DNA of 64,000 bases from JBKECY01 sp047975025. Lineage in GTDB: Bacteria; Bacillota; Clostridia; Lachnospirales; Lachnospiraceae. Both the position numbers and the translations under genes were made by a program. Location of the stretch: positions 1 to 64,000 of the forward strand of contig JBKECY010000007.1 of NCBI GenBank assembly GCA_047975025.1, in the 5' to 3' direction. Position 1 is the stretch's first letter, and every line of letters begins with the position of its first letter. Below the pieces are notes generated by a model. It saw only the letters and a list, made by a program, of their open reading frames with translations, did not search any database and was not told where the DNA came from. Positions 33,939 through 42,834 of this stretch are shown piece by piece.

Positions 33939-33967
33939 ACTTTATCACCAGATTAGTTCATTGTCAA
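33939..33967 (-). promoter_or_regulatory. Promoter of the isc operon
   Basis: TTGACA (33967-33962), 17 bases, TAAAGT (33944-33939) on the minus strand, directly before the IscR-like palindrome. Confidence 0.8.
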
Positions 33968-34021
33968 TACTCCTGCTTTTGTTTTTGAAAAAAAACATAT
34001 TAAAAAAACAAACAGCTTTTG

Positions 34022-34050
34022 TCGACAATGCTGAAGGAATGTATTATAAT
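34022..34050 (+). promoter_or_regulatory. Promoter of aroF
   Basis: TCGACA (34022-34027), 17 bases, perfect TATAAT (34045-34050), about 43 bases before the aroF start. Confidence 0.75.
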
Positions 34051-34099
34051 GAAATATGCTGAAGAAATCAGCAGAGACAATAGAAGGAGAAATTGAACT

Positions 34100-35131
34100 A
34101 TGGGATTCGAATTCATAACAAAATTACCTACACCAGCTGAGATACGGAGTAAATATCCCATCTCATCTAAGCTGAAAGAATTAAAGAGAAACAGGGATCT
34201 GGAAATCAGAGACGTATTCACAGGTGCCTCAAATAAATTTCTGGCTGTCATTGGTCCTTGTTCTGCCGACAATGAAGATGCCGTCTGCGACTATATTTTG
34301 CGTCTTCGCAAAGTTCAGGAAAAAATCAAGGATAAGGTTCTCATTATCCCACGAGTCTACACGAACAAGCCACGTACGACCGGTGAAGGATATAAAGGAA
34401 TGATTCACCAGCCCGATCCGCAGAAGCGCCCGGATCTCCTTGCTGGAATGGTGGCCATCCGTAAGATGCATATCCGGGTCATGGAAGAATCCGGTTTTAC
34501 CTGTGCAGACGAGATGCTCTACCCTGAAAACTGGCGTTATTTGTCGGATTTACTTTCCTATGTTGCTGTTGGCGCACGCTCTGTTGAAGATCAGCAGCAC
34601 CGCCTGACGGTCAGCGGCATGGAAGTTCCTGCGGGCATGAAGAATCCAACCAGCGGCGATTTATCTGTAATGCTTAACTCCATCGTAGCCGCACAAGGCG
34701 GGCATGAATTTATCTACCGCGGATGGGAAGTAAAAACTTCCGGTAATCCATTGGCACATGCCATATTACGCGGTGCCATGAATAAGCATGGCGAGGCTAT
34801 TCCAAATTATCACTATGAAGACATTGAATATTTACTTGAGAAATATAAGAAACGGGATTTGCACAACCCGGCTGCATTGGTCGATGTAAACCACTCAAAT
34901 TCCGGTAAGAAATACAAACAGCAAATTCGTATTACCAAAGAAGTATTGCACAGCCGTAATGTAAACCCTGAAATCTACACCTTGATCAAGGGTGTTATGA
35001 TTGAAAGCTATATCAAAGGCGGCTGCCAGCCCATAGGAGCTAACCAGGTGTATGGCAAGTCAATCACTGATCCCTGCTTAGGATGGGAAGATTCAGAAAA
35101 GCTTTTATATACAATTGCTGAAAATTGTTAG
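34100..35131 (+). CDS. 3-deoxy-7-phosphoheptulonate (DAHP) synthase
   Basis: First step of the shikimate pathway: phosphoenolpyruvate plus erythrose-4-phosphate to DAHP. The 343 residues match the AroF/AroG/AroH class. Motifs: VIGPCSADNEDA, PRVYTNKPRTTGEGYKGMI, VGARSVEDQQHR, MKNPTSGD and VDVNHSNSGKK with the metal His. No fused chorismate mutase domain is present. RBS AAGGAGA lies 9 bases before ATG 34100. It stands alone between divergent promoters and a terminator. Confidence 0.95.
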   Translation: MGFEFITKLPTPAEIRSKYPISSKLKELKRNRDLEIRDVFTGASNKFLAVIGPCSADNEDAVCDYILRLRKVQEKIKDKVLIIPRVYTNKPRTTGEGYKGMIHQPDPQKRPDLLAGMVAIRKMHIRVMEESGFTCADEMLYPENWRYLSDLLSYVAVGARSVEDQQHRLTVSGMEVPAGMKNPTSGDLSVMLNSIVAAQGGHEFIYRGWEVKTSGNPLAHAILRGAMNKHGEAIPNYHYEDIEYLLEKYKKRDLHNPAALVDVNHSNSGKKYKQQIRITKEVLHSRNVNPEIYTLIKGVMIESYIKGGCQPIGANQVYGKSITDPCLGWEDSEKLLYTIAENC

Positions 35132-35132
35132 C

Positions 35133-35175
35133 AAAACACCTCCGCACAATGAATCTCATTGTACGGAGGTGTTTT
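35133..35175. terminator. Bidirectional terminator
   Basis: A 20-bp stem with one mismatch (35133-35152 with 35156-35175) and 3-base loop; A4 and T4 ends serve both aroF and xerD. Confidence 0.9.
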
Positions 35176-35194
35176 CATCTAACAGCTGCTCACA

Positions 35195-36079
35195 TTACTT
35201 TCTCGGATGTGATTTGCTATACACTTCTCTCATTTTCTGGTTGCCGAGATTAAGATACATCTGGGTACTTGAAATATCAGAATGCCCCAACATTTCCTGT
35301 ACGCTCTTAACATCTGCTCCATTTTGTATTAAATGCGCCGCAAAAGAATGACGTAATGTATGCGGTGTTATATCCTTCGTGATATGCGCCTCACTGGAAT
35401 AACTCTTCAATACCTTCCAAAAGCCCTGTCGACTCATGGACTTCCCTGAACAATTGATAAAGAGTTCTTTGCATTCATTCTTTCCCAGTAATTCAGTACG
35501 GGAATCTTCCATGTATTTCTTCAAAGATTTTCTGCATAATGAGCCAAATGGTATAATTCGTTCTCTGCCATCCTGTCCGCATCGAATATACTCCATCTGC
35601 AAATTTGCATCTGTTGTCTGCAAATTCACAAGTTCGCTTACCCTGATTCCGGTAGCATAGAGTATTTCCATCATACAACGATCACGTATTCCTTTTGCCG
35701 TATCCTCTCTTGGCTGAAGAAGCAAACGGTTCACCTCTTCAACTGTCAGAATTTCCGGTGCTTTCTTAATCACTTTTGGTGGTTTAAGTTCCTGCGAAGG
35801 ATCATTGTCAATCAGCTTTTTTCCTTCAAGCCAATGAAAAAAAGCCCGAATTGAGGCAATATTTCTCGAGATTGTCGATGTTGCAAAGTTCTCTTTCTCC
35901 AAATACATAACATAAGATGTCAGACCGATACCGGTCACTTGGAAAACCTCATGTATATTCTGCGTTTCAAAGTAACGAAGCATTTTCTTCAAATCACGCT
36001 CGTATGAAATTATAGTGTTGGTAGATGTTTTTTTTGTTTTCTGTAAATAGGTTACAAATTTTTGAATTACATCGATCAT
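35195..36079 (-). CDS. Tyrosine recombinase XerD-like
   Basis: A 294-residue site-specific recombinase that resolves chromosome dimers at dif. Core-binding SAM-like domain ~1-90 (TSTNTIISYERDLKKML), catalytic domain after it with Arg in ATGIRVSELVNL, the H-x-x-R box HTLRHSFAAHL, the LGHSD box, and the nucleophile Tyr in SSTQMYLNL. Length and sequence fit XerD/RipX and not a phage integrase; no phage genes are near. Its ATG overlaps the stop of a 9-codon upstream frame. Confidence 0.92.
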   Translation of the reverse strand: MIDVIQKFVTYLQKTKKTSTNTIISYERDLKKMLRYFETQNIHEVFQVTGIGLTSYVMYLEKENFATSTISRNIASIRAFFHWLEGKKLIDNDPSQELKPPKVIKKAPEILTVEEVNRLLLQPREDTAKGIRDRCMMEILYATGIRVSELVNLQTTDANLQMEYIRCGQDGRERIIPFGSLCRKSLKKYMEDSRTELLGKNECKELFINCSGKSMSRQGFWKVLKSYSSEAHITKDITPHTLRHSFAAHLIQNGADVKSVQEMLGHSDISSTQMYLNLGNQKMREVYSKSHPRK

Positions 36080-36105
36080 ATTGCCTTCCCCGTTTCATAA
36101 GTCAT
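36076..36105 (-). CDS. Nine-codon upstream frame coupled to xerD
   Basis: ATG at 36105 behind GAAGGGTGA encodes MTYETGKAI and stops at TGA 36078-36076. The stop overlaps the xerD ATG (ATGA). The good ribosome binding site and overlap suggest translational coupling, though xerD also has its own GGGGAAGG. Whether the peptide is made is not known. Confidence 0.4.
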   Translation of the reverse strand: MTYETGKAI

Positions 36106-36133
36106 TGCAATTCACCCTTCAAAAGATATAAGT

Positions 36134-36162
36134 ATTATAATCACTAATTTACATAAAATCAA
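36134..36162 (-). promoter_or_regulatory. Promoter of xerD
   Basis: TTGATT (36162-36157), 17 bases, perfect TATAAT (36139-36134) on the minus strand. The transcript would start just before the 9-codon frame. Confidence 0.7.
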
Positions 36163-36272
36163 ACCTTTTTTGACTTTTTCTGCATAAGTTCAAAGTTTCT
36201 TTTTGCGCCTACTACATATGCACATAATGCAAATCTATAACACAAGATATAGGCTGCTTTTTAACAGCAAAA

Positions 36273-36312
36273 AACAGCCCGTACATTGTCTAATAAACAA
36301 TATAGGGCTGTT
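36273..36312 (-). terminator. Terminator after rny
   Basis: On the minus strand AACAGCCC pairs with GGGCTGTT around an inner ATTGT/ACAAT stem and ends in TTTTTT, just beyond the rny stop. Confidence 0.8.
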
Positions 36313-36327
36313 ATTCTACTGATGAAT

Positions 36328-37887
36328 TTATTTCGCGTAATCAGATACGCGACTTTCTCGAATTACATTAATTTTAATCTGTCCCGGATACTCCAGTTCA
36401 CTTTCAATTTGCTTTGAAATACTACGAGCCAGTAATACCATGTCAGCATCGCTGATTTCTTCCGGAATTACCATTACTCGTACTTCCCGACCTGCCTGAA
36501 CGGCAAATGATTTTTCAACACCTTTAAATTCATTCGTTATATCTTCCAGCTGCTGTAATCTATTTGTATAAGTATCGAGCGATTCTCGTCTTGCACCTGG
36601 ACGTGCGGCAGAAATTGCATCTGCTGCCTGTACCAGACACGCAATCAGGGACTCGGGCTCAACATCACCATGATGTGCTGCCACTGCATTGATAATCAGT
36701 TTGGATTCTTTGTATTTCTTACATAAATCCACACCGATCTGAATGTGAGATCCTTCGACTTCGTGATCAATCGACTTTCCAATGTCATGCAGTATACCTG
36801 CTCGTTTTGCCAGTCGAATATCTGCTCCAACTTCTGCTGCCAGCAGACCTGACAACTCTGCAACTTCAATCGAATGTTTTAAGGCATTCTGGCCATAGCT
36901 TGAACGAAACTTCATACGACCTAGGAGCTTCACCAATTCAGGATGGATACCATGTACGCCTACTGACATAATGGCGGATTCTCCTTCTTCGCGCATCGTT
37001 GCTTCAACTTCCAATTTTGCTTTTTCCACCAGCTCTTCTATACGAGCCGGATGGATACGACCATCGACAATCAGTTTCTCGAGTGAAATACGAGCCACTT
37101 CTCTTCGGATGGGGTCAAAGGAAGATAACACAACTGCTTCCGGAGTATCGTCAATAATTAAGTCAACCCCTGTTAGTGTCTCAAGCGCCCGGATATTACG
37201 TCCTTCCCTGCCAATAATTCTTCCCTTCATATCATCATTGGGAAGCTGCACTACCGATATGGTTGCTTCCGCAACATGATCGACCGCACATTTCTGGATT
37301 GAGGTTACTACGTACTCCTTCGCTTTTTTATCTGCTTCTTCTTTCGCTTTTTCTTCAAGTTCCTTATACAGCTTTGCCACATCGAACTTTACTTCATCTT
37401 CTACGGATTTCAGTAATTGTTCTTTTGCCTGTTCGGAGGTAAGGCCAGAGACTTCCTCTAGCTTTCGTACTCCTTCGTCATGTAATTCTGATACTCTTTT
37501 TTCTTTCACCTGTAATTCATTGATTTTCACTGCATAATCTGCTTCCCGCTTTTCTACAGCATCCACTTTCTTATCAACTGCTTCTTCTTTTGATAATACG
37601 CGCTTCTCATACCGTTGCAGCTCGGCTCGTCGATCTTTTGTCTCTTTTTCAAACTCATTACGAGTTCGTAAGGACTCTTCTTTGATCTCAAGCTCTGCTT
37701 CGCGCTTGTTCGTTTCCGCTGTTTTTAAGGCTTCATCAATTATTGCTCTCGCTTTTGCTTTTGCATTGCCAATATCTTCTTCATCCTGACGGACTTTTTT
37801 GGCAACTGCATTTTTTGCAGTAAGTGGAATAGCAATAAGTAACGTGACTATCACAGTGACAATTGCGGTTATTATTGCACCTGTCAC
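36328..37887 (-). CDS. Ribonuclease Y
   Basis: Membrane-anchored endoribonuclease that starts mRNA decay in many Firmicutes. The 519 residues show an N-terminal membrane span (IITAIVTVIVTLLIAIPLTA), a long charged coiled coil (~30-190), a KH RNA-binding domain (MKGRIIGREGRNIRALETLT, ~215) and an HD domain (RAGILHDIGKSID ... AAHHGDVEP) that holds the metal-binding His-Asp. RBS AAGGAGG precedes the start; it has its own promoter. Confidence 0.96.
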   Translation of the reverse strand: MTGAIITAIVTVIVTLLIAIPLTAKNAVAKKVRQDEEDIGNAKAKARAIIDEALKTAETNKREAELEIKEESLRTRNEFEKETKDRRAELQRYEKRVLSKEEAVDKKVDAVEKREADYAVKINELQVKEKRVSELHDEGVRKLEEVSGLTSEQAKEQLLKSVEDEVKFDVAKLYKELEEKAKEEADKKAKEYVVTSIQKCAVDHVAEATISVVQLPNDDMKGRIIGREGRNIRALETLTGVDLIIDDTPEAVVLSSFDPIRREVARISLEKLIVDGRIHPARIEELVEKAKLEVEATMREEGESAIMSVGVHGIHPELVKLLGRMKFRSSYGQNALKHSIEVAELSGLLAAEVGADIRLAKRAGILHDIGKSIDHEVEGSHIQIGVDLCKKYKESKLIINAVAAHHGDVEPESLIACLVQAADAISAARPGARRESLDTYTNRLQQLEDITNEFKGVEKSFAVQAGREVRVMVIPEEISDADMVLLARSISKQIESELEYPGQIKINVIRESRVSDYAK

Positions 37888-37934
37888 AGGAGCACCTCCT
37901 TATTAAGTTTTCATTGTACAAATACAACATATTA

Positions 37935-37963
37935 ATTCTATCTTGTTTTGCAGATTATGTCAA
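37935..37963 (-). promoter_or_regulatory. Promoter of rny
   Basis: Perfect TTGACA (37963-37958), 17 bases, TAGAAT (37940-37935) on the minus strand, reaching to within 7 bases of the recA stop. Confidence 0.8.
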
Positions 37964-37969
37964 GGAATA

Positions 37970-39013
37970 CTACTCTTTTTCTTTGTCTTCAACAGCCGGA
38001 TTTTCTTCACTCTCTGCCGTTTTTTCCAATTGATAATGCTGACGTACTTTAAGCTCGATTTCCGCTAACATATCCGGATTTTCCATCAGGAACAGTTTTG
38101 TATTTTCGCGTCCCTGTCCAATCTTATTGTTGTTATATGCGTACCATGCGCCACTCTTATTCACGATGCCTGTCTCCGCTGCCAGATCCAGAATATCCCC
38201 TTCTTTTGAGATACCTTTACCGAACATAATATCGAACTCCGCCATCTTAAAAGGTGGCGCAATTTTGTTCTTAACCACTTTAATACGGGTACGGTTACCC
38301 ACCATTTCTCCCCCTTGCTTAAGGGTTTCAATTCTACGCACATCCAGACGTATGGAGGAGTAGAACTTCAAGGCACGACCACCGGTAGTTGTCTCGGGAC
38401 TTCCGAACATAACACCTACCTTCTCCCGCAGCTGATTGATGAAAATCAAAATACAGTTGGATTTGCTGATAACTGCCGTCAGTTTACGCAGCGCCTGTGA
38501 CATAAGCCTCGCCTGCAAACCAACATGACTATCCCCCATCTCGCCATCGATTTCGGCTCTTGGGACAAGCGCTGCCACCGAATCGACAATGACAATATCA
38601 ACTGCCCCTGAACGCACCATGGTCTCTGTAATCTCCAATGCCTGCTCGCCGTTATCCGGCTGTGAAATGTAGAGATTGTCAATGTCTACACCAATATTCT
38701 TGGCATAGGACGGATCCAATGCGTGCTCTGCATCGATAAACCCTGCAACACCACCACGCTTTTGAACCTCAGCAACCATATGAAGAGCGACCGTCGTCTT
38801 ACCACTGGATTCCGGTCCATAGACCTCAATAATACGACCGCGCGGAACACCGCCCAGTCCTAAAGCGATATCCAGACTAAGAGAGCCTGTCGGGGATGTC
38901 TCAACCTTCATATTTGTCTTCGATTCTCCGAGTTTCATGATGGCTCCCTGACCATACTGCTTCTCTATCTGTCCTATTGCCGCATCCAGGGCTCTTTGCT
39001 TTTCATTGTTCAT
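37970..39013 (-). CDS. Recombinase RecA
   Basis: Forms filaments on single-stranded DNA, drives strand exchange and triggers LexA cleavage. The 347 residues include Walker A GPESSGKTT (~66-74), the Walker B VIVDSVAALVP, DNA-binding loops L1 (EIDGEMGDSHVG) and L2 (GVMFGSPETTTGG), and an acidic C-terminal tail. RBS AGGAGA precedes the start. Its promoter is followed by a perfect Gram-positive SOS box. Confidence 0.98.
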   Translation of the reverse strand: MNNEKQRALDAAIGQIEKQYGQGAIMKLGESKTNMKVETSPTGSLSLDIALGLGGVPRGRIIEVYGPESSGKTTVALHMVAEVQKRGGVAGFIDAEHALDPSYAKNIGVDIDNLYISQPDNGEQALEITETMVRSGAVDIVIVDSVAALVPRAEIDGEMGDSHVGLQARLMSQALRKLTAVISKSNCILIFINQLREKVGVMFGSPETTTGGRALKFYSSIRLDVRRIETLKQGGEMVGNRTRIKVVKNKIAPPFKMAEFDIMFGKGISKEGDILDLAAETGIVNKSGAWYAYNNNKIGQGRENTKLFLMENPDMLAEIELKVRQHYQLEKTAESEENPAVEDKEKE

Positions 39014-39043
39014 TATTTTTCTCCTATGATTATTATGTTGACA

Positions 39044-39057
39044 CGAACTTATGTTCG
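39044..39057 (-). promoter_or_regulatory. SOS (LexA) box of recA
   Basis: CGAACTTATGTTCG, an exact match to the CGAAC-N4-GTTCG operator of Firmicutes LexA/DinR, at about +8 to +21 of the recA transcript. Confidence 0.9.
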
Positions 39058-39071
39058 CTTTTTATGTATCC

Positions 39072-39100
39072 ATAGTAGTATAAAACGTGGTAAAAGTCAA
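39072..39100 (-). promoter_or_regulatory. Promoter of recA
   Basis: TTGACT (39100-39095), 17 bases, TACTAT (39077-39072) on the minus strand. Confidence 0.75.
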
Positions 39101-39173
39101 CTTTAATTTTTATGTATTTTATGTATTTGTCATAAAGATTCTGAAAAAATAGCAGGCAGACTGTCTCTGCGTA

Positions 39174-40622
39174 TCATCCTTCCCCCATCAGCCATGCATA
39201 TAACCCCTCATACTGGGATGCTGAATTCGTCCAGGAAAAATCCTGATCCATTCCCCGGTCAATCAGCTTGTTCCATTCTCTCTTTTTGTCGTAGAAAATA
39301 CGCTGTGCCTCCCGGATTGTGACAAGCAGTTCATAAGCATAATAATTTTTAAAGCCAAATCCAGTACCACTGCTTTCGTATTCATTATACGGCTCTACCG
39401 TATCAATCAGCCCGCCGGTCTCACGTACAATAGGTACTGTACCATAGCGCAGACTGATCAGCTGACTCAGTCCGCAGGGCTCGAACAATGACGGCATTAA
39501 GAACGCATCTGCGGCGGCATAGATCTTGTGAGCCATCTCTTCGGAATAGTAAATATTAGCCGATACTTTACCCGGGTACTTCCATTCAAAATGTCTGAAC
39601 ATATTCTCATATTTTCCATCACCGGTCCCCAGAACGACGAGCTGTACTTCATCCTGGCACAGTTCATCAAGTATACATTCAATTAAATCAAGACCTTTTT
39701 GATCTGTAAGTCGTGAAACAATGCCAATCATCATGGTCTTGGTATCTGCGGCCAGATTCAGATCTTTTTGCAGGGCAAGCTTGTTTTTTGCTTTCTTTTT
39801 ACGAAATGTTGTAGAATTATAATTCGTATAAATATACGTGTCCGTCTCAGGATTATATTCATCATAATCAATACCGTTCACAATTCCACGCAGATCATTT
39901 GCACGTGCATTTAACAGACCATCCAGTCCCTCACCGTAAAACGGTGTTTTAATCTCTTCCGTATAGCTTTTGCTTACCGTTGTAATTGCCTCAGAAAACA
40001 CGATTCCGCCCTTTAAATAATTGGCATTCTTATATGCCTCCAGCTTATCCGGTGTAAAATAATATTCCGACAATCCGGTAATCGCGCGTATGGTCTTCAC
40101 GTCCCATACCCCCTGGAATTTCAAATTATGGATTGTCATAATCGATTTTATGCCGCGAAAAAACTCTCCAGCCTGAAAAGAATCGTGGAGAAATACCGGA
40201 ATAAGTCCGGTCTGCCAGTCATGACAGTGGATGATATCCGGTCTGAAATCTATGATGGGAAGAATCGACAGAACCGCTTTCGAAAAAAAGGCAAATTTCT
40301 CAAGATCCCAAAGTCCGCCATCATAGGGCGCATCTCCCGAGAAATAATACTCGTTATCGATGAAATAAAAGTGCACTCCTTCGTACTCTAATTCCATAAT
40401 ACCAACATAACAATTCTTACCGCCCAGTTCCATATAAAAATGTTCTTTATATTCCAGACTGTCTCTCCATACGGATTTCATACAGACATATTTAGGCAGA
40501 ACTACACGCACATCAGAATATTCTGTATTGAAGTATTTCGGCAAAGCACCGACCACATCTGCCAACCCACCTGTCTTGATAAAAGGAACTGCTTCAGATG
40601 CTGCATATAAAATCTTTTTCAT
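39174..40622 (-). CDS. Glycogen synthase GlgA
   Basis: Adds glucose from ADP-glucose to alpha-1,4-glucan. The 482 residues form a GT5/GT-B enzyme: N-terminal AASEAVPFIKTGGLADV with the Lys that touches ADP-glucose, central MTIHNLKFQG, and the C-terminal SLFEPCGLSQLISLRYGT with the catalytic Glu. Its ATG overlaps the recN stop (ATGA), so it is read from the long nusB-recN operon. glgC and a canonical glgB are not in the window; a GlgB-like relative lies at 2582-4720. Confidence 0.95.
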   Translation of the reverse strand: MKKILYAASEAVPFIKTGGLADVVGALPKYFNTEYSDVRVVLPKYVCMKSVWRDSLEYKEHFYMELGGKNCYVGIMELEYEGVHFYFIDNEYYFSGDAPYDGGLWDLEKFAFFSKAVLSILPIIDFRPDIIHCHDWQTGLIPVFLHDSFQAGEFFRGIKSIMTIHNLKFQGVWDVKTIRAITGLSEYYFTPDKLEAYKNANYLKGGIVFSEAITTVSKSYTEEIKTPFYGEGLDGLLNARANDLRGIVNGIDYDEYNPETDTYIYTNYNSTTFRKKKAKNKLALQKDLNLAADTKTMMIGIVSRLTDQKGLDLIECILDELCQDEVQLVVLGTGDGKYENMFRHFEWKYPGKVSANIYYSEEMAHKIYAAADAFLMPSLFEPCGLSQLISLRYGTVPIVRETGGLIDTVEPYNEYESSGTGFGFKNYYAYELLVTIREAQRIFYDKKREWNKLIDRGMDQDFSWTNSASQYEGLYAWLMGEG

Positions 40623-42331
40623 ACCTTTTTACCCCCATGATCTTTCTGTTTGTTTTTCACTTCTTCCGCCAGCTGCTTCATTTCCCTTGCATTTGCCTGC
40701 ACTGTTTCTGTAATACCTGAACCACCTAAAAGCCTTGCCAGTTCGTCTATGCTGTTTTGCTTTGAAAGTCTGCTGATCCGGGTTACTGTTGCCTCTTCCT
40801 TGGTCAGCTCTTTTGTTATCTCAAAATGTGTATCTGCCATGGCTGCAATCTGCGGAAGATGCGTAATGCACAATACTTGATGTGCCTGTGCTATAATATG
40901 CATTTTTTCCGCAACTTTTTGAGCTGTCCTGCCGCTAATTCCGGCATCTATTTCATCAAAGATAAGTGTATCTATCTCATCTTTATCTGCCAGCATGGTC
41001 TTGATGGCCAGCATGATACGCGAAAGCTCACCGCCTGAAGCCACCTGCGACAGCGCCTTTTGCGGTTCCCCCGGATTCATGGAAATCCGATATTCCACAG
41101 AGTCACTGCCGTTCTCACTGAATTTCCCTGTGATTTCAAATTTGATAGAAAACTCCACATTCAAAAAATTCAAATCCTTAAGGTGTTCCTTTAGCTCCTG
41201 CTCGAATGCGGCAGCACTTTTTTTCCGGCTGTCCGAAAGCACCTGCGAACATGCTTTAAGTTCTGTAACCGCTTCCTTCTCCTGTTTCAGCAAATCCTGA
41301 TAGGCAATCTCATAGTTTTCCAAATCCTGCAGTCTTTGCTGCTGCGCTGCCTCAAATTGCCTGACCTCTTCATAACCGGCCCCATATTTGGCCTTCAGGG
41401 CATTAATTGTATTCAGGCGCTCTTCGATTTGTTCATACTCCTCAGGTGCATAGGAAAAAGAATCGGTATATGCACTCACTTCACGATTAAAATCATTGAG
41501 CATTGCGTCAATTTCAAGCAGGCTTTGTTCCAATTCCAAAATCGCAGGATCATAGCCGGAAATCTGCCGTAATTCACGTATACAGCGCCCGATCTGTTCT
41601 CCCGCAGCAGAGGGTGTATCATAGCCGCAGCTGTCATAGACCATCTCCAGCCCGGCAACAATATGTTTGCTGTTGCTCAGACGTTTATAACTGCGCTCCA
41701 ACTCCGCATCTTCCCCCTCCAGGAAATTCACCTGTTGGATTTCTCCCAGCTGATACTGCAGCAGATCAAGTTCACGCTCTTTTTGTATGTCATCCATCTG
41801 CATGGCATCAATTGCCGAGCGGATTGCTTTATGGGTCTGATACGCTTTCTTTACCTTTTCCCTATGAAATCCAATCTCTTCTTTGCCATATTCATCAATA
41901 ATCTGAAGCTGGCGGGAAGGCTGCAGTAAAGACTGATGCTCGTGCTGGCCATGAATATCTAACAGATAACCGGCCGCTTTCTTGACTTCCTGCACCGTAC
42001 TGCTCATCCCATTGATACGGCAGATACTCTTTTTTTCAGTTACGCGGCGCGAAATCAGTACTTCACCGTCTTCTGGAAACAGCTCCATCTCTTTTAGTGC
42101 CTGTACCGTCTTAGTGTCTTCGATTCGAAACAGTAATTCCACCAATGCATATTCCGCATTTTCCCGAATCAGATCTTTTGACATCTTCTGCCCCAGGGCA
42201 AGCTGAACCGAACCCAGCAGAATGGATTTACCTGCCCCTGTCTCTCCGGTCAGAATATTAAGACCGGGCTCGAATTCAATATCTGCCTCATCAATCAACG
42301 CAAAATTCTTAACATGTAAATTTACCAGCAT
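40619..42331 (-). CDS. DNA repair protein RecN
   Basis: SMC-like ATPase that acts early at double-strand breaks. The 570 residues have Walker A GETGAGKS near the N terminus, a long coiled coil (~150-350) and the C-terminal signature ASGGELSRIMLAIK with Walker B LIFDEIDAGISG. It follows argR by 35 bases, the arrangement common to Firmicutes. No SOS box was seen directly upstream, so induction would depend on the operon promoter. Confidence 0.95.
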   Translation of the reverse strand: MLVNLHVKNFALIDEADIEFEPGLNILTGETGAGKSILLGSVQLALGQKMSKDLIRENAEYALVELLFRIEDTKTVQALKEMELFPEDGEVLISRRVTEKKSICRINGMSSTVQEVKKAAGYLLDIHGQHEHQSLLQPSRQLQIIDEYGKEEIGFHREKVKKAYQTHKAIRSAIDAMQMDDIQKERELDLLQYQLGEIQQVNFLEGEDAELERSYKRLSNSKHIVAGLEMVYDSCGYDTPSAAGEQIGRCIRELRQISGYDPAILELEQSLLEIDAMLNDFNREVSAYTDSFSYAPEEYEQIEERLNTINALKAKYGAGYEEVRQFEAAQQQRLQDLENYEIAYQDLLKQEKEAVTELKACSQVLSDSRKKSAAAFEQELKEHLKDLNFLNVEFSIKFEITGKFSENGSDSVEYRISMNPGEPQKALSQVASGGELSRIMLAIKTMLADKDEIDTLIFDEIDAGISGRTAQKVAEKMHIIAQAHQVLCITHLPQIAAMADTHFEITKELTKEEATVTRISRLSKQNSIDELARLLGGSGITETVQANAREMKQLAEEVKNKQKDHGGKKV

Positions 42332-42366
42332 ATAAACTCCTTACACTCTCTCATTTACAAAAAGCG

Positions 42367-42822
42367 TTATATCCCCTCGATCATCTTTCTCAGTCGTTCC
42401 ATCACTGCTACCGCATCTTCATTTGATGTGATTGCACACATAATCGTATCATCACCGGCAACACATCCGACAATCTCCGGTATCTTCATGGCATCCAGCG
42501 CAGCCGCTGCACTTGAGGCCATGCCCGGTGGTGTTTTGATGACCAGAATATTTTGCGCCACATCCATGTATACAAGTCCATCATGCAATGCACGAATATA
42601 TTTGGCCGTAATGGATTCATGTACCGTATCAAGCGCTGAATAGACTGAATGTCCTTTCGCATTGGAAATTTTAGTCAGATTCATCTGTCGTATATCTCTG
42701 GATATTGTCGCTTGTGTCACAGAATAACCGCTGTCATTAAGCAATGCAGCCAGTTCGTCCTGTGTCTCCACATCATATTCCTGAATCAATTCTAAGATCT
42801 TCGCATGTCTGTCCAGCTTCAT
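42367..42822 (-). CDS. Arginine repressor ArgR/AhrC
   Basis: Arginine-responsive regulator. The 151 residues have a winged helix-turn-helix (KILELIQEYDVETQDELAAL, TQATISRDIRQMNL) and the C-terminal hexamer domain that binds arginine, with GTI-like GDDTIMCA. I take ATG 42822, 8 bases after AGGAGG; an upstream in-frame GTG at 42831 lies inside that site. It sits between nadK and recN, the usual Firmicutes order. Confidence 0.94.
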   Translation of the reverse strand: MKLDRHAKILELIQEYDVETQDELAALLNDSGYSVTQATISRDIRQMNLTKISNAKGHSVYSALDTVHESITAKYIRALHDGLVYMDVAQNILVIKTPPGMASSAAAALDAMKIPEIVGCVAGDDTIMCAITSNEDAVAVMERLRKMIEGI

Positions 42823-42834
42823 AAATATCACCTC

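Noticed and set aside
35195..36079. Tyrosine recombinase as a mobile-element integrase
   Set aside because: Size and motifs fit XerD, it has a housekeeping context, and no att-like repeats or phage genes are close.
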